The translations under genes and the position numbers were made by a program. Positions 35,329 to 47,159 of a stretch of DNA of 64,000 nucleotides are shown one piece after another. Under the pieces are notes generated by a model. That model worked only from the letters and a program-made list of their open reading frames with translations, was not told where the DNA came from and made no database searches. The first letter of the stretch is position 1, and every line of letters begins with the position of its first letter. Location of the stretch: NCBI GenBank assembly GCA_036023115.1, contig JAYKKT010000048.1, positions 5,046,001-5,110,000 on the forward strand. Reading direction: 5' to 3'. Source of the stretch: Brasenia schreberi. Taxonomy: Eukaryota > Streptophyta > Magnoliopsida > Nymphaeales > Cabombaceae.

Positions 35329-35964
35329 ATGACTAACTCTTCTTCCTCCTCCTCCTTTGTGGCTTTTCTCTTCCTTGTTTTTCTTGTGTCTGTGTCAGCG
35401 CAACCAATTTCGTTGCCACCAGAGATGGATAGTTGTGGTGATGCAATCAACGCAATCAGTGAGAACTGCGATAGCCTACAGAATGGCGGAGAGCCCGACA
35501 ACCGGTGCTGCAAGATCCTCATTGGCATGTCCAAATCGTGCTTGTGTAATATCATCATTCAGTGCAATATGCTCTCATCACTTATCTTCACACCTGTTGG
35601 TTTCTAATCTTATTAGGTGCACCGCAAGAGTGCAACTTTCCCTTAGACTGTCAAGGTTATATATATATATATTATTGAGAGAGAAAATCACGGGTTTTGA
35701 ATGAGACACTAATGTAACTTTCTTTACTTCTTAGCTACGTTGCATCTTCCTCCCAATTCTCCTTCGTTAAAAATATTTGATGCTACTAAGATGCAAGAAC
35801 CATCAACATCACCATTGCCATCATCATTGCTGCCGGAGCTAGCGGGATCACCCTTGTCATCAACAGACTCCATGTACCAACCTAGTAAGGGAACCAGTCT
35901 GAAGAAATACAGTTTGACAACAACAGTTATCTTCATGGGAGCTATTTCATGGATCGTGGCATAG
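35329..35964 (+). CDS. GPI-anchored lipid-transfer-like protein, two exons
   Basis: Exon 1 is 35329-35599. A 135-bp intron (35600-35734, GTTTCT...TTCTTAG) follows, then exon 2 at 35735-35964. The joined frame gives 166 aa. Residues 1-24 are a Ser-rich start and hydrophobic signal peptide. Cys 36, 47, 60, 61, 71, 73 follow the family spacing (C-X10-C-X12-CC-X9-C-X-C). Cys79 comes too early to be the usual seventh cysteine and no eighth is found. The tail is Ser/Pro-rich and ends in a hydrophobic stretch (TTTVIFMGAISWIVA), typical of a GPI-anchor signal. Such proteins sit on the outer plasma membrane and help lipid export to the cuticle. The donor is weak but phase fits. It could be an active divergent gene or a young pseudogene. 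An RTE element sits 22 bp past the stop. Confidence 0.65.
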
Positions 35965-36002
35965 ATCCCTGTTTTTCATGTCAACCAAATGATCATCCAT
36001 TA

Positions 36003-39000
36003 CAACAACAACAACAACTAAGCTTTTTCCCATACTAGACGGGGTTGGCTACATGGATTCTTTGTTTCCACAGATCCCTATCGTGTGTCATGTTAGCATT
36101 TAACTCCCAATAAGCTAGATCATTCTTTATTGTTTCTTTCCAACTCTTTTGTGGTCGTCCTCTACCTCTTTTAATACTTTCCAAATTTAGTTTTTCTAAC
36201 CTTCTTACAGGTTCTTCTTTTGATCTTCTTTCTATATGTCCAAACCATCTTAAACGATGTTCTCTCATTTTATCCTCTATTGGTGCTACTCCTAATTTGT
36301 TTCTAATAACCTCATTATATATATGGTCTTTTCTTGTATGATCACTCATCCATCTCAACATCTTCATTTCTGTCACAGACATCTTTTGTATATGTTGATG
36401 ATTAATTGCCCAACACTCAGAACCATAAAACATGGCAGGCCTAATTGCTGTTCTATAATATTTAACTTTTAATTTTAATGGTATCTTCTTATCACAAAGA
36501 ATACCTGATGCTCCTCTCCATTTTAACCAACCAGCATTAATTATATGTGTAACATCTCCATTAATTCTTCCATCACTTTGAAAAATTGACCCTAGGTATT
36601 TAAAACTTTTCTTTTGGGGAATGCAATGTGCCAATTTTAATTTCTATGTCCTCTAAAGTAGTCAAATGATCAAACTTACATTCTATATATTCTGTCTTTG
36701 TTCTACTAAGTCGGAGGCCTTTGCTTTCTAATGTTTTTCTCCATAGTTCCAATTTTCTATTAACTTTTTCCTTAGACTCCTCCACTAATACAATGTCATC
36801 TGCAAATAACATACACCAAGGTACTTCATCTTGAATATGTTTTGTTAACTCATCCATCACCATTATAAATAAGTATGGACTTAAAGTTGATCCTTGATGT
36901 AACCCAATATTAACTTCAAAGAAGTCTGTCGTTCCTTCATGAGTCCTCACACATGTTTTTGCACCATCATACATGTCTCTTATAAGGTTATATATGTCAA
37001 TGGGATACCTCTTTTTTCCAAAGTTCTCCAAAGAACCTCCCTCGGTACTCTATCATAAGTTTTTTCTAGATCAATAAATATCATGTGAAGGTCTTTCTTT
37101 TTTGCTCTAAAATGTTTCATAAGATGTCTCAAAAGGTGAATCGCTTCAATAGTAGATCTGCCTGACATAAATCCAAATTGGTTCTTTGTTGTACATGATA
37201 CTTGTCTTAACCTACGTTCGATAATTCTTTCCCATAATTTCATAGTATGACTCATTAACTTGATACCTCGATAATTCGTACAATTTTGAATGTCTCCCTT
37301 GTTCTTATATATGGGTATAAGTGTACTTGCTCTCCATTCCTCGGGCATCTTTTGGTTTTTCTATATTTCATTAAATAGTCTTGTGAGCCAAGTGATTCCT
37401 ATTTCTCCTAGTATTTTCCAAACTTCTATAGGAATATTATCTTGTCCTACCGATTTACCACTCTTCATATGTTTAAGAGCCTCTTTGACTTCATTCTTTT
37501 GAATACGTCATTAGAAATTATGATTTATATACTTTTCTAACTTGGCTAAATCTCCTAAACTAATACTAACATCTTTATTTTCATTAAAAAGATTATAAAA
37601 ATAGTTTTTCCATCTATTTCTTATATCATCATTTGCCATTAGAATTTTTTCATCCTCGTCTTTTATGCATCTAACATAATTATGATCTTTAGTTTTCTTA
37701 TCTCTAGCTCTAGCTATCCTAAAAATATCTCTTTCACCCTCTTTTGAGTTGATTTTTTATATAAGTCATCCCAAATCTTAGCTTTTGCTTCACTAACGGC
37801 CTTTTTCGCTTCCTTCTTTGCTTTCTTATAAGCTTCTAAAGTTTCACTAGTTTTCTTAGCATAATGTAATGTGTAACATGCTCTCTTTGCCTTGATTTTA
37901 TTTTGTACTACTTCACTCCACCACCAAGCTTCTTTTTGTGCCGGTACACCTCCCTTAGATACCCCTAACACATCTTTCGCCACTTTCCTAGTATGTATAG
38001 CCATATTGTTCCACATATCACGGGGTGTGCCAACATAATTCCAAACATCTCCTTGAAGGACTTTCTGTTTAAATATATCTTCTTTCTCGCTTTTGAGGTT
38101 CCACCATTTAGTCTGAATAGCTCGATGCACTCTTTTCTTCTTTGTCCATTTTTTTATTTGTAAATTCATAACTAAAAGTCGATGTTGGGTGGTTAAGCTT
38201 TCTCCTGGAATTACCTTACAATCTTTACAATATGCTCTATCTTTTTTTCTACAAATAAAGTAATCAATTTGTGTTTGTGACAAGCTACTCTTATAAGTAA
38301 TTAAATGTTCATCTCGTTTTTTGAAGATTGTATTGACTATAAAGAGATCAAATGACATAGCAAAATTTAAAATCTCCCTACCTTCCTCGTTTATATCCCC
38401 AAAACCAAAGTTTCCATGAATCCCTTGATATCCTGATGCCTCTTTACCGACATGTCCATTTAAATCTCCTCCTAAACAAATCATCTCCCTTTGTGGAATC
38501 TTTTGAAACACCTTATCTAACTCTTCCCAAAAAACTGTCTTTATACTATCTTCTAGTCCTACTTGGGGTGCGTAAGCACAAACTATATTCAAAACCTCTG
38601 CTCCTAACACTAATTTCAACGTCATGATTCGGTCACCATATCGTTATATGTCTACTACACTCTCCTTTAAATTTTTATTTATGATAATACCAACTCCGTT
38701 TCGAGCCTTTTCTTTACCTGAGTACCATAATTTAAAACCTTTATCCTCTATCTTCTTTGCTTTTTCTCCAACCCATTTTGTCTCTTGTAAACATAGAATA
38801 TGAATCTTTCTCTGAATCATAGTATCTACCACCTCCATTAGCTTACCCGATAATATTATGATACTCCAAGAACCAATACGAATCTTATTTTCTAGGACTA
38901 GCTTCCTTACCCCCCGTATCTGTCCATAATCAAAATGTGGAGACCCTCTCTGAAAATTTTTCACTACATTTGGGCGGCAATGTAGCCGGACTAACTTCTT

Positions 39001-39277
39001 TACCCACACCCGTCCATGATGTGGGAACCCTCTCTGCAATTGATTCACTACATTTGGACGAAAATGTAGTGGCCCTTACTTACTTCTTACTGCATTCGGG
39101 CTCTGCAGCACGTCGCTAGGCGGGGACGCCCCAAAGTAATCCTCATAATTTTTGTAATCCATGGTGTAAAAATCCGACGAAGTTTTACGCTGGCTGTCGG
39201 AAGCCTAACACAACCCTCCTCCTTTATCCGGGCTTGGGACCGGCAATGCAAGGGTGATCCCTTACATGGGCGGAGTT
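36003..39277 (-). mobile_element. RTE-type LINE, copy 1, with 16-bp target duplication
   Basis: Flanked by perfect copies of AAATGATCATCCATTA (35987-36002 and 39278-39293). On the minus strand its 3' end reads GTCTAGTATGGGAAAAAGCT followed by (TTG)n, the tail typical of plant RTE elements. Its 5' leader ends at GGCGGAGTT on the plus strand. It carries an APE-type endonuclease and a reverse transcriptase in one broken frame. It is antisense to the lipid-transfer-like gene and sits in its 3' UTR region. Confidence 0.92.
36035..39048 (-). pseudogene. RTE endonuclease-reverse transcriptase, broken frame
   Basis: Read from 39048 downward on the minus strand, about 1000 aa in all. The endonuclease shows LQETKWVGE, GGDLNGHVG, SQTQIDYFICR and TQHRLLVMNL (38.8-38.1 kb). 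The reverse transcriptase shows MPEEWRASTLIPIYKNKGD, NYRGIKL, QFGFMSGRST, FIDLEKTYDRVPRE, QGSTLSPYLF and the active-site box FADD (37.35-36.8 kb). A C-terminal domain with RLRWFGHIERR and GRPQKSW follows. I see in-frame stops at 38644-38646, 37511-37513 and 37361-37363, and frame shifts near 37740, 37010 and 36630. It cannot make a full protein now. Confidence 0.9.
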
Positions 39278-39293
39278 AAATGATCATCCATTA

Positions 39294-42200
39294 GAACTGT
39301 AAAAATCATTTTGAATCCCATTTATACAAAATTGCTTTGTGATGTTATCAAAAACTCAAATCTCAACTACTGAATGTACATGTCTATGATTGATGGATGC
39401 TGCTCAATGTTGTGATTTGTTACTTGAAGTTTTCATTCTACTGTTGATAGACGCTGCTTAATACATGATGGTCATGCGATTCTCAATGACATGGGCATCC
39501 CTCTCAACAATTTATAAGATGTGTTTGCTAGCAGATTAATACATATTGAGATAATCAACAGTTGGCGGACATCTCTCGCAACATCATGGACATCCATCTC
39601 CACAGTTTATGACACGCTGCCACATACATATTGAGGAGTATTAGCGATTACTGGTTACTTTTCTACTAAAGAACCATACCATTCAGTGGTATTGCAAAGT
39701 GAATATATATATATATATATATATTTTTTAAAATAAACTTAAATGCTTCTTGTAAATTGTTGAGTGATGCATTTATGATATAACCATCCATAAATGTTTC
39801 TTGTGTGCCCTTTTGCTTATAAAATGCAACCTGGTAAACTCCAAACAATTGATCACATGCAGTTCAAATATCATGACATTAGTATGATCTCTAGACTTAT
39901 TAGAGCATTCAAGTGATCAACATAACGTTTCTAGCATGTAACAACCCCCCCTCTCTCTATGTACGTATGTATGTTTGTATATGTGAGTGTAGTATCCTTA
40001 CAAGAATACAAGGTTTCTATTATGGTGATGTTATCCAACAAATGGTGACTATTTGGTTGTATTCTTTCCAAAAACTAGCTTCTAGTTTGGTGTTAGATAA
40101 TGTTCTCATATGATACCTAAACTTATGCGCAATATTAGTATATGATCTACATATCCTACATCTGCCTTCTTCTAGTACTAACTATTAATGCCATTTACCC
40201 TTCTGTTAGTGCTTACATGTGTGTCCTCTTAAATCCAAATTTCTTGCTGCTTTCAACTAGAATTTCGTTGGCAAATTATCTTCACAGTTGGCACCAATCA
40301 CATATAGTGATAAAAAAGGCATTTGATTCCATGAGCCAATAGATTTTCCACTGTGCCACTCATATAACTTATTTCTGAAGATGAAATGCAGTTTTACCTG
40401 TACCTGTAGAAATGCTCTAAATCACATGTTATCTACCCTTTGCTTCAATTGGAAGAAAAATAATTTCCGAAGATTTTCCTATGGAAGTGGCCTCAAGATA
40501 TCGGAAACATTCACATTGAGTTGCAATTTTTTATGCTTAATAATGTATTAGGAGTCACTGCTCCAAGATCCACCTTGATGGTCGGTGATTAGTAAGGTCA
40601 CTTGGTCTCGGCCCATTTTCTCACCAACAAAACAATTGCACCAATTGTACATAAATGAATCTAATATTATTCCGAAAACACCAAGATTATATAAATTGAA
40701 ACATGGAATGACACATAAAATATATTATATGAACTGAATCATACATGGAAATTTAACATATATTATAACTAATTTTCCTTCACTTTTCCTTCTACTTCCT
40801 CCTCATGCTCCTCTTTCTATATTCCTCGTGATTTGCATTCTATACCAAATCTTTGTTTTCTCTCCAACTTGAGTTGCTTCTTCTACTATCTGTGTCTCTC
40901 CCTCTCTCCAAAAAAGCATACACACATCCTACCTTTATACCCATTTTTCTTGTTCCTCCCTTGTGCTAATTTATTAGTGGGTTCAACTGTAAAATATGGG
41001 CAATGAACTATGGTTGAACTAGCTATTCAAAGTTGGCTTGGTATTCCGCTATAGTTGATTATCAATTGCGTTTGATATGCTTTCATAAGAATGTCTTACA
41101 TTTTGTGTAACAATCATATAAAGAGAAAAGGTAATAATAACTGTTGCACTAGTTATCATAACATCGTACAAACTGTAAATACCATATAAGGAAAATGATA
41201 GCAACAAAGTCGGTAAACTATTGAAATTACATATAAAGCCGAAACATAAGATGATGTTTCCCTACCTAATATATTTCCCCCTTCCGTGCCATGATAGTCT
41301 AACAAATAAATATTGTTATAACTTGTAGAAAGAAAGTGTCAACAATAAAGTATTGAAAAAGTCTTGAGTAATAAGAGAAATCAAGCGTTAAATGAATTGC
41401 TCATTTCCATATACAAAAAGTTTGATATGGATAGTGTTAAATGAAGTAGGTGTAGCTTACATATATGTGTTTGTATGCATGTACGTATATGCATGCCCTG
41501 GGTATCAAACTCATGAGATGGCATCTTTCTTTCGTCATAAAACCTAAGTGGTGTCAACTACAATAGAAATGGGTTTGGACCGGGTCAAGCCCGTACCACA
41601 CACACTTACCTCTGAGGATTAGCAGTTTGCAGCAAAAGCAGTCCATGCAATGCAGGCTTCTCTGCACTACGAATCACATCTGGGAATGTTTTTAAATCTT
41701 AATTGACCCTTGAGATTCCTCTCTTTTCTTCTTTTTCTCGGGTTCTGTTCTTCACGTTCTTCATGAGACAAAAGAAAGAAGCTTTGACGTGTGCATGTGA
41801 ATGGGGTTATCTGATTCTCATATTTTTTGAGAGAGAGAGACGCAACACAAAAATCGCTTGTCCCTCCTTTTCTTGGTCCTTTCTTTCTCTTTCCTACTGT
41901 GTTTTACTCTCTCCCCTACTTTACCTTCGTTTCTCTAGAAAGTAGACAGTTTCATTTTGTTCTTTGCTGACACCGAGAGATTTCACAGCTGTTTCCCATA
42001 CCCACTGCAAGATGCAAGCGGGCACACACACAATCCAAAACAAATATGACTTTGATTAACCGGTTCCACAACAAAGAATATTAATATATTCAAATATAGA
42101 TTCTGGCAACCTAAGTCCAAATCTCCTATATAATATGGTCTAATGAATATATCAGGTACACCTAATTAGTTATGTGATTTATATGGATTTGAATAAGAAC

Positions 42201-42369
42201 TTAAGATCTAATTAATTTTGTTTCATTTTGGCATATTTATTTTGTCTGAAAATTTCATTTTTCATGAAGGCGTCAACCTTGAGTTATAAAACAGTAATCC
42301 TTTTTCCTACACCCTAAAAAGATAAATTATGTTTCTCTGCAGCAATAATATGGTTTTGTTACAGCATAG
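39294..42369. other. Intergenic DNA between RTE 1 and the Copia element
   Basis: About 3 kb. Upstream of the RTE insertion this would have been the 3' flank of the lipid-transfer-like gene. A short TA tract lies near 39704-39722. No coding domain is seen; frames such as 41703-41945 look like chance reads of CT-rich DNA. Confidence 0.45.
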
Positions 42370-42788
42370 TGGTCATTCTCGGCTCAGGTAACGGCTGGAC
42401 TAGCCATCCAGTCCGTTACCTTAGGATAGGGCCAGATCGATAACGGATGATCGTTACCGGGATTTCCGTTACAAGCTCCCAAACGAGAGAAGCCGCAGGC
42501 GGACAAGCACGACGAAGGGGGAGCACCTATCTATAAAGGCAAGAATTATAGACACACTATATATAGTAAAAATACAGAAAAAAGCAAAAGAGACAGAGAG
42601 TTATCTTCGTTTGTGCGAGAACCCTGCATGGGAACCTCGTATCCATCATCATCTTCATATTCCGCTACATCTGAACAGGAGTTGCTCACTGAAGAAGAGG
42701 GTGTCACCGGAATTCGTCAAACACTATAAGAAGGAGCTGCAGGCCTTCATCAGAATCCGACGAACCAAGAAAGAGGTACTCCTCTTCA
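42370..42788 (+). repeat. 5' LTR of the Copia element
   Basis: About 420 bp, with a TATATA-containing start region near 42560. It is roughly 90% alike to 46730-47159 by eye. The 3' LTR has an extra GGTAATGGTCATC-like segment. Confidence 0.8.
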
Positions 42789-42978
42789 TACATTGATATC
42801 AGGGCCTACATCCCTGCAAAAAAAAAAAAGAGGGAGAGGATCAATACAAAAAAAAAAGGAAAACAGACAGAAAGAAAAAAAAATCGTAGGGAGAAATAGC
42901 GGCAGTCGATAAAGGCGCAGAAGACAGAACAGCCACAACCAAGGCCGAACGATCGAAGACGTAACAGCCACAACTAAG

Positions 42979-43122
42979 AGCCAAAGGCAAAACCCTGAGG
43001 TGGAGGCCAGCAAGAGCCAAAGGCAAAAGCCCGAGGCGGAGGCTGGCAAGAGCCAAAGGCAAAAACCAGAGGCGGAGACTGGCAAAAGCCGAAAGGCAAA
43101 ACCCAGAGGCGGAGGCCGGCAA
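42979..43122 (+). repeat. 36-bp tandem repeats in Copia leader
   Basis: AGCCAAAGGCAAAA units start at 42979, 43015, 43051 and about 43087, each with GAGGCGGAGGC. A looser ~54-bp pair follows to about 43230. Antisense open frames here (Leu/Ala/Ser-rich) are products of this repetition, not genes. Confidence 0.8.
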
Positions 43123-43378
43123 AAGCCATTGCCAAAACCACAAAAACAGAAGTGGCAGGCCGGCAAAAGCTAGAGCCAAAACCCCAAAAACAGAAGCAAC
43201 AGGCCGACAAAGCTAGAGCCATAAAATCGCAAAGCCAGGGAGACAGGCTGAACGGTTGTGGAAGGAAGACACTAGGGACGTCGACAGCCGACGAATAGTT
43301 AGAGGAAATCACCGGACAAAATCCCTCCGGCCACCCCCCTGCTATCTCTCTTCTCCCTCTCTCTGTTTTCTATACAGA

Positions 43379-43402
43379 CTCTCTCTCTCTCTCTCTCTCT
43401 GT
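43379..43402 (+). repeat. (TC)n tract in Copia leader
   Basis: Alternating CT run just before a T/A-rich segment. Confidence 0.8.
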
Positions 43403-43944
43403 GTAATAAATGTATTGAGAGAAAAAAAATTTAAAATCCGCGATTTTCTAAAAAACGGCTTGGGGATCATGGCCAAAAGACTAAACTGCCCCTGTCCGAT
43501 TTTGGATATTATGCAGTTGCCACTGGAAAAAATTACCCTTTTGTCCAAATATTTTCGGGTAAAAAGACTGTTTTGCCCTTAGTGAGCAAAAGGTTTGTTT
43601 TACCCTTTGACTGTTTGTGGAAATTACCAAATACCGAGATAGTACTTTACGGTTTTACCCTTTCCGGTTCGGATAATTTCGATTCTGCCATCTAGTCAAA
43701 AGACAGATCTATCCCTGTTCTTTTGAAAAATTACAGATTCGCCTTGAGGGTTAAAATTATGATTTTAACCCCAATCAGTTGCAAATTTTACAGAAATACC
43801 AAATAGTAATTTTACGAGTTTGTCCTTAGGATTTTACAAAATTCTAAAAAGAGGATAAATAGACAAAATTACAGTTTTGTCTCTTGGTATTCTTTTAGAG
43901 GCATAGAGGCAGAAACCCCCTTAGAAAATTTTTAAAAGGATTAT

Positions 43945-44850
43945 TTGCTACATATCATGCATCACTTTAACATGTCTCTTGCTATGTGTGCCTTTGTTTT
44001 TGTGATGGTTTTTTTTTTAGACCGCTTGATTATTATTTTTGTCAAACACTTAAAAATAAGTTCTAAGATATGTGTGTTCGAACTGGCAAAAACAGAAAAG
44101 TTGAACGGTCTCAACTTCCAGACATGGAAGAGAAAAATTTCCTTGGCTCTAACACTAGAAGGTGTAGAGTATGTTTTAAAGGAAATCGTGTGTCCTCTAC
44201 TGCCAGACGTAAGTGAGCAACATTTAGAAATGTATAAAACATTTCTAAAGAACGATACCATAGCAAGAGCAATCATGTTAACCTACATGGAGGATGACTT
44301 GATTAGGGTCTTCTAAGAATTTGAGACCGCAAAAGAGCTGTTTGATTCATTAACAGCTAAATATGATACAACTGCAAAATTACATGTGCAATTGCTATTA
44401 TGGAAATACACTTCCTTCAAGATGAAAGAGTGAGAAAATATAGTAGAGTATTTAAATCACATGCTGGTAATGACTAGAGACTTAGGCGTAGCAAAATCAA
44501 TCATCCTCGAACCGATGCAGATATTAACTATATTGAACAGTCTACCTCCATCCTGGAACATGGTCACCACTACCCTAAGACTAGGGCCAGAAATCAACCC
44601 CTATAAACTAGCAATAGAGCAAGAACGTATGCTCAAGAACAAAAAAGAGAAATTGCTAGTGGTTCAAGATGAGTTAGCATCTAGATCCAAATCCAATAAA
44701 AAAAAAACCAAATAAAAAGTTTGGCAAGAATAACAAGAAAGGCAGTCAAAGATTTAAGAAATCGCAGGAAGCCGCTTCTTGGGTCAAGTGTTTCAACTGT
44801 GGAAAAATGGGACACTACAAAAGGGACTGCCGCAACAAGAAAGGTTGAGG
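43945..44850 (+). pseudogene. Copia gag with zinc knuckle
   Basis: The frame carries the Copia gag hallmarks LNGLNFQTWKRKISLAL (near 44100) and LFDSLTAKYD (near 44340), then LNSLPPSWN (near 44540). It ends in a CX2CX4HX4C zinc knuckle, CFNCGKMGHYKRDC (44789-44830). In-frame stops occur near 44315 and 44432, and a frame shift lies near 44700, so it is non-functional. Gag packages element RNA in virus-like particles. Confidence 0.8.
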
Positions 44851-44949
44851 AAACAACCCACAATGCGGACAGTAGGAGAAGCAGGATATAATCTGCATGA
44901 TTTTAGAATGCTTGTATTTGGACTTAAAGGATTATCACACTTATCTTGT

Positions 44950-46477
44950 GCAGGAAGTGTGTAATTCGGTAGATTTGGATGAGTTAGCTGATAACTTGAC
45001 TTATCAGCAAGCAATGAACTCATCAGAAGCAACAAACTGGGAGAAATCTATGGATAAAGAAATTGAATCCATTGAGAAAAACCAAGTCTGGGAATTGGTT
45101 GATTTGCCAAAAGGAAGGAAAGCTATAGGCTGTAAATGGGTTCTAAAAAAGAAATGCAAGTTTGATGGTACAATCGACAAGTTTAAAGTGAGGTTGGTTG
45201 CAAAGGGTTTTTCGCAAAAAGAGGGGATAGATTATGTTGAGACATATTCCTCAGTTGCAAAATTTGCATCCATACGGATAATCTTGGCAATATTTGCATA
45301 CTATGATTTGGATTTACATCAGTTAGAAGTAAAGACAGCTTTTTTAAATGGAGATTTAGAAGAAATCATATACATGCAATAGTCTGAAGGATTTGTGGTA
45401 AAAGGCTAAGAAGATAAAGTATATAGGTTGAAAAAATCCCTATATGGCCTGAAACAGTCACCTCGTCAATGGTATTTGACCTTTCAAAATGCCATTATAG
45501 AACTTGGGTTTGTGGCTAACAAACTTGATCACTGTGTATATGTTTAGAACAGTGGGAGCCACTTTATCATCTTGTCATTGTATGTAGATGACATATTATT
45601 GGCTGGAAATGATAATGAGATGATTGTCAAAACCAAAGCATGGTTAAACTCCAAGTTCGAAATGAAGGATATGGGGGAAGCATCCTATATCCTGGGTATA
45701 AAGATCTCTCGAGATAGATGATCTAGACTCTTATGCCTGAGTCAGGAGACATATATTGACTATATCCTCAAGAAGTTTAAAATGGATGAATGTAAGTCTG
45801 CAGATACACATGTTGCTAAAGGGGTTAAATTAAGTAAGGTTGATTGTCCCAGTGAATGAGACAATAAGCATAATGTTCCTTATGCACAAGTTGTTGGCAG
45901 CTTGATGTATGCTATGTTGTGTACAAGACCTGATATCAGCTTTGTTGTTGGTCTTGTCAGTAGATATCAAAGTAATCCTGGTTGGCAGCACTAGGTAGCT
46001 ATGAAAATGATTCTAAGATATTTGAAAGGAACAAAGGACTTGAAACTGTGTTTTCAAGCAGATAAACTGAAAGTGGTAGGATACTCAGATGCTGACTTTG
46101 CTGGGAGAAAAGATGATAGCAAATCAACCTCAGGACAAATATTCTTATTTAGAGGTGGTGATGTTTCTTGGGCATGTAAGAAATGGGATTATGTAGCATT
46201 GCATACACAAGAAGCTGAGAATGTTGCTTGTTGTATGGCTGCAACTAGTGTTGTTTAGATAAGCCGCTTCATACGAGATTTGAAGTTGGAAATAACAGTC
46301 GAGCCAGTGGTTATATATTGTAATAACAATGCAGCAATTACTCTTATTAAGAGTGGAGCAGATTGCTCGAAAAGCAAGCATATAATGGTAAAATACCACT
46401 ATGTTCATGATATGGTTATGAGAAATGAAATATCCATCTCATACATGCCAACAGAAGACATGTTGAAAACCCCTTAA
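44950..46477 (+). pseudogene. Copia reverse transcriptase-RNase H
   Basis: It starts at the conserved segment EATNWEKSMDKEIESIEKN (about 45030). GCKWVLKKK, KVRLVAKGFSQKEGIDY and KTAFLNGDLEE follow, then SLYGLKQSPRQW and the active-site YVDD (45581-45592). RNase H motifs include GYSDADFAG, KSTSGQIF and KSKHIMVKYHYV (to 46477). At least seven in-frame stops are present (for example 45380, 45545, 45720). The usual integrase core (HHCC, DDE) is absent upstream. Confidence 0.88.
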
Positions 46478-46542
46478 CAAAAGGCATAATAAAGGAACTC
46501 TTCTCAAAACATGTTACAAACATGGGTTTGAGATATGTTTGA

Positions 46543-46641
46543 TTGTTGTATAGATAAATAACTATACAATGGACTATTGTTGTATAGGTAAATAACCATA
46601 CAACGAATGATTTGTTGTGTAGGGAAATAACCACACAATAG
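46543..46641 (+). repeat. Three tandem hairpins upstream of the Copia 3' LTR
   Basis: Three ~38-bp units each fold: TTGTATAG/CTATACAA at 46546-46569; GTTGTAT..GGT/ACC..ATACAAC at 46579-46604; TTGTGT..GG/CC..ACACAA at about 46614-46638. All keep a TAAATAA or GAAATAA loop. Base changes between units occur on both sides of the stems. Confidence 0.75.
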
Positions 46642-46729
46642 GTTCTTATTGCAAAAGTAATCACGAATTGACATAACTAGAGAAAACCCCTGAAAAGTGG
46701 GAGGAAAACCAGTATGTCGATGCACTTAG

Positions 46730-47159
46730 TGGCCATTCTCGGCTCAGGAAACGGCTGGACTGGCCATCCAGTCTGTTACCTGAGGATAGGGTCAGATCGG
46801 TAATGGATGACCGTTACTAGGATTTCCGGTAATGGTCATCTGTTACAAGCTCTCAGACGAGGAAAGTCGTAGGCAGATAAGCACGACGAAGGGGGAGCAC
46901 CAGTCTATAAAGGCAGGAATTACAACACTCTATATACAGTGAAAATACAGAAAAAGCAAAAGAGACAGAGAGTTATCTTCATCTGTGCAAGAACCCTGCG
47001 TGGGAACTCGTATCCATTATCATCTTCATATTTCACTGCATCTGAACAGGAGCTGCTCACTAAAGAAGAGGGCTTCACTAGATTTCGTCAAACACTACAA
47101 GAAGGACCTGCAGGCCTTCATCGGAATCTAGCGAACCAAGGAAGAGGTACTCCTCTTCA
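46730..47159 (+). repeat. 3' LTR of the Copia element
   Basis: Matches 42370-42788, starting TGGCCATTCTCGGCTCAGG. Confidence 0.8.

Larger units (their letters stand above)
42370..47159 (+). mobile_element. Ty1/Copia retrotransposon, internally deleted
   Basis: LTRs at 42370-42788 and 46730-47159 share TGG-CATTCTCGGCTCAGG at the start and GAGGTACTCCTCTTCA at the end. A primer-binding site resembling initiator-Met type (TGATATCAGGGCC, 42794) follows the 5' LTR. A polypurine-like AAAAGTGGGAGG (46694) lies near the 3' LTR. Gag with a zinc knuckle is followed almost at once by reverse transcriptase and RNase H; protease and integrase are missing. Flanks CATAG and TTAAG do not form a clear target duplication. 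Confidence 0.88.

Noticed and set aside
35034..35558. 174-aa minus-strand frame over the lipid-transfer-like gene
   Set aside because: It is the antisense shadow of exon 1 and its promoter. The sense frame has a signal peptide and ordered cysteines.
36035..37348. Several separate minus-strand open frames
   Set aside because: They are consecutive pieces of one broken RTE polyprotein, not individual genes.
41703..41945. 80-aa frame as a small gene
   Set aside because: Phe/Ser/Arg-rich translation of CT-rich and GA-rich DNA, with no domain and no splice or promoter context.
42786..43312. Antisense frames of 112-126 aa rich in Leu, Ala, Phe and Cys
   Set aside because: They arise from the 36-bp repeats in the Copia leader and shift register with the repeat; no family resemblance.
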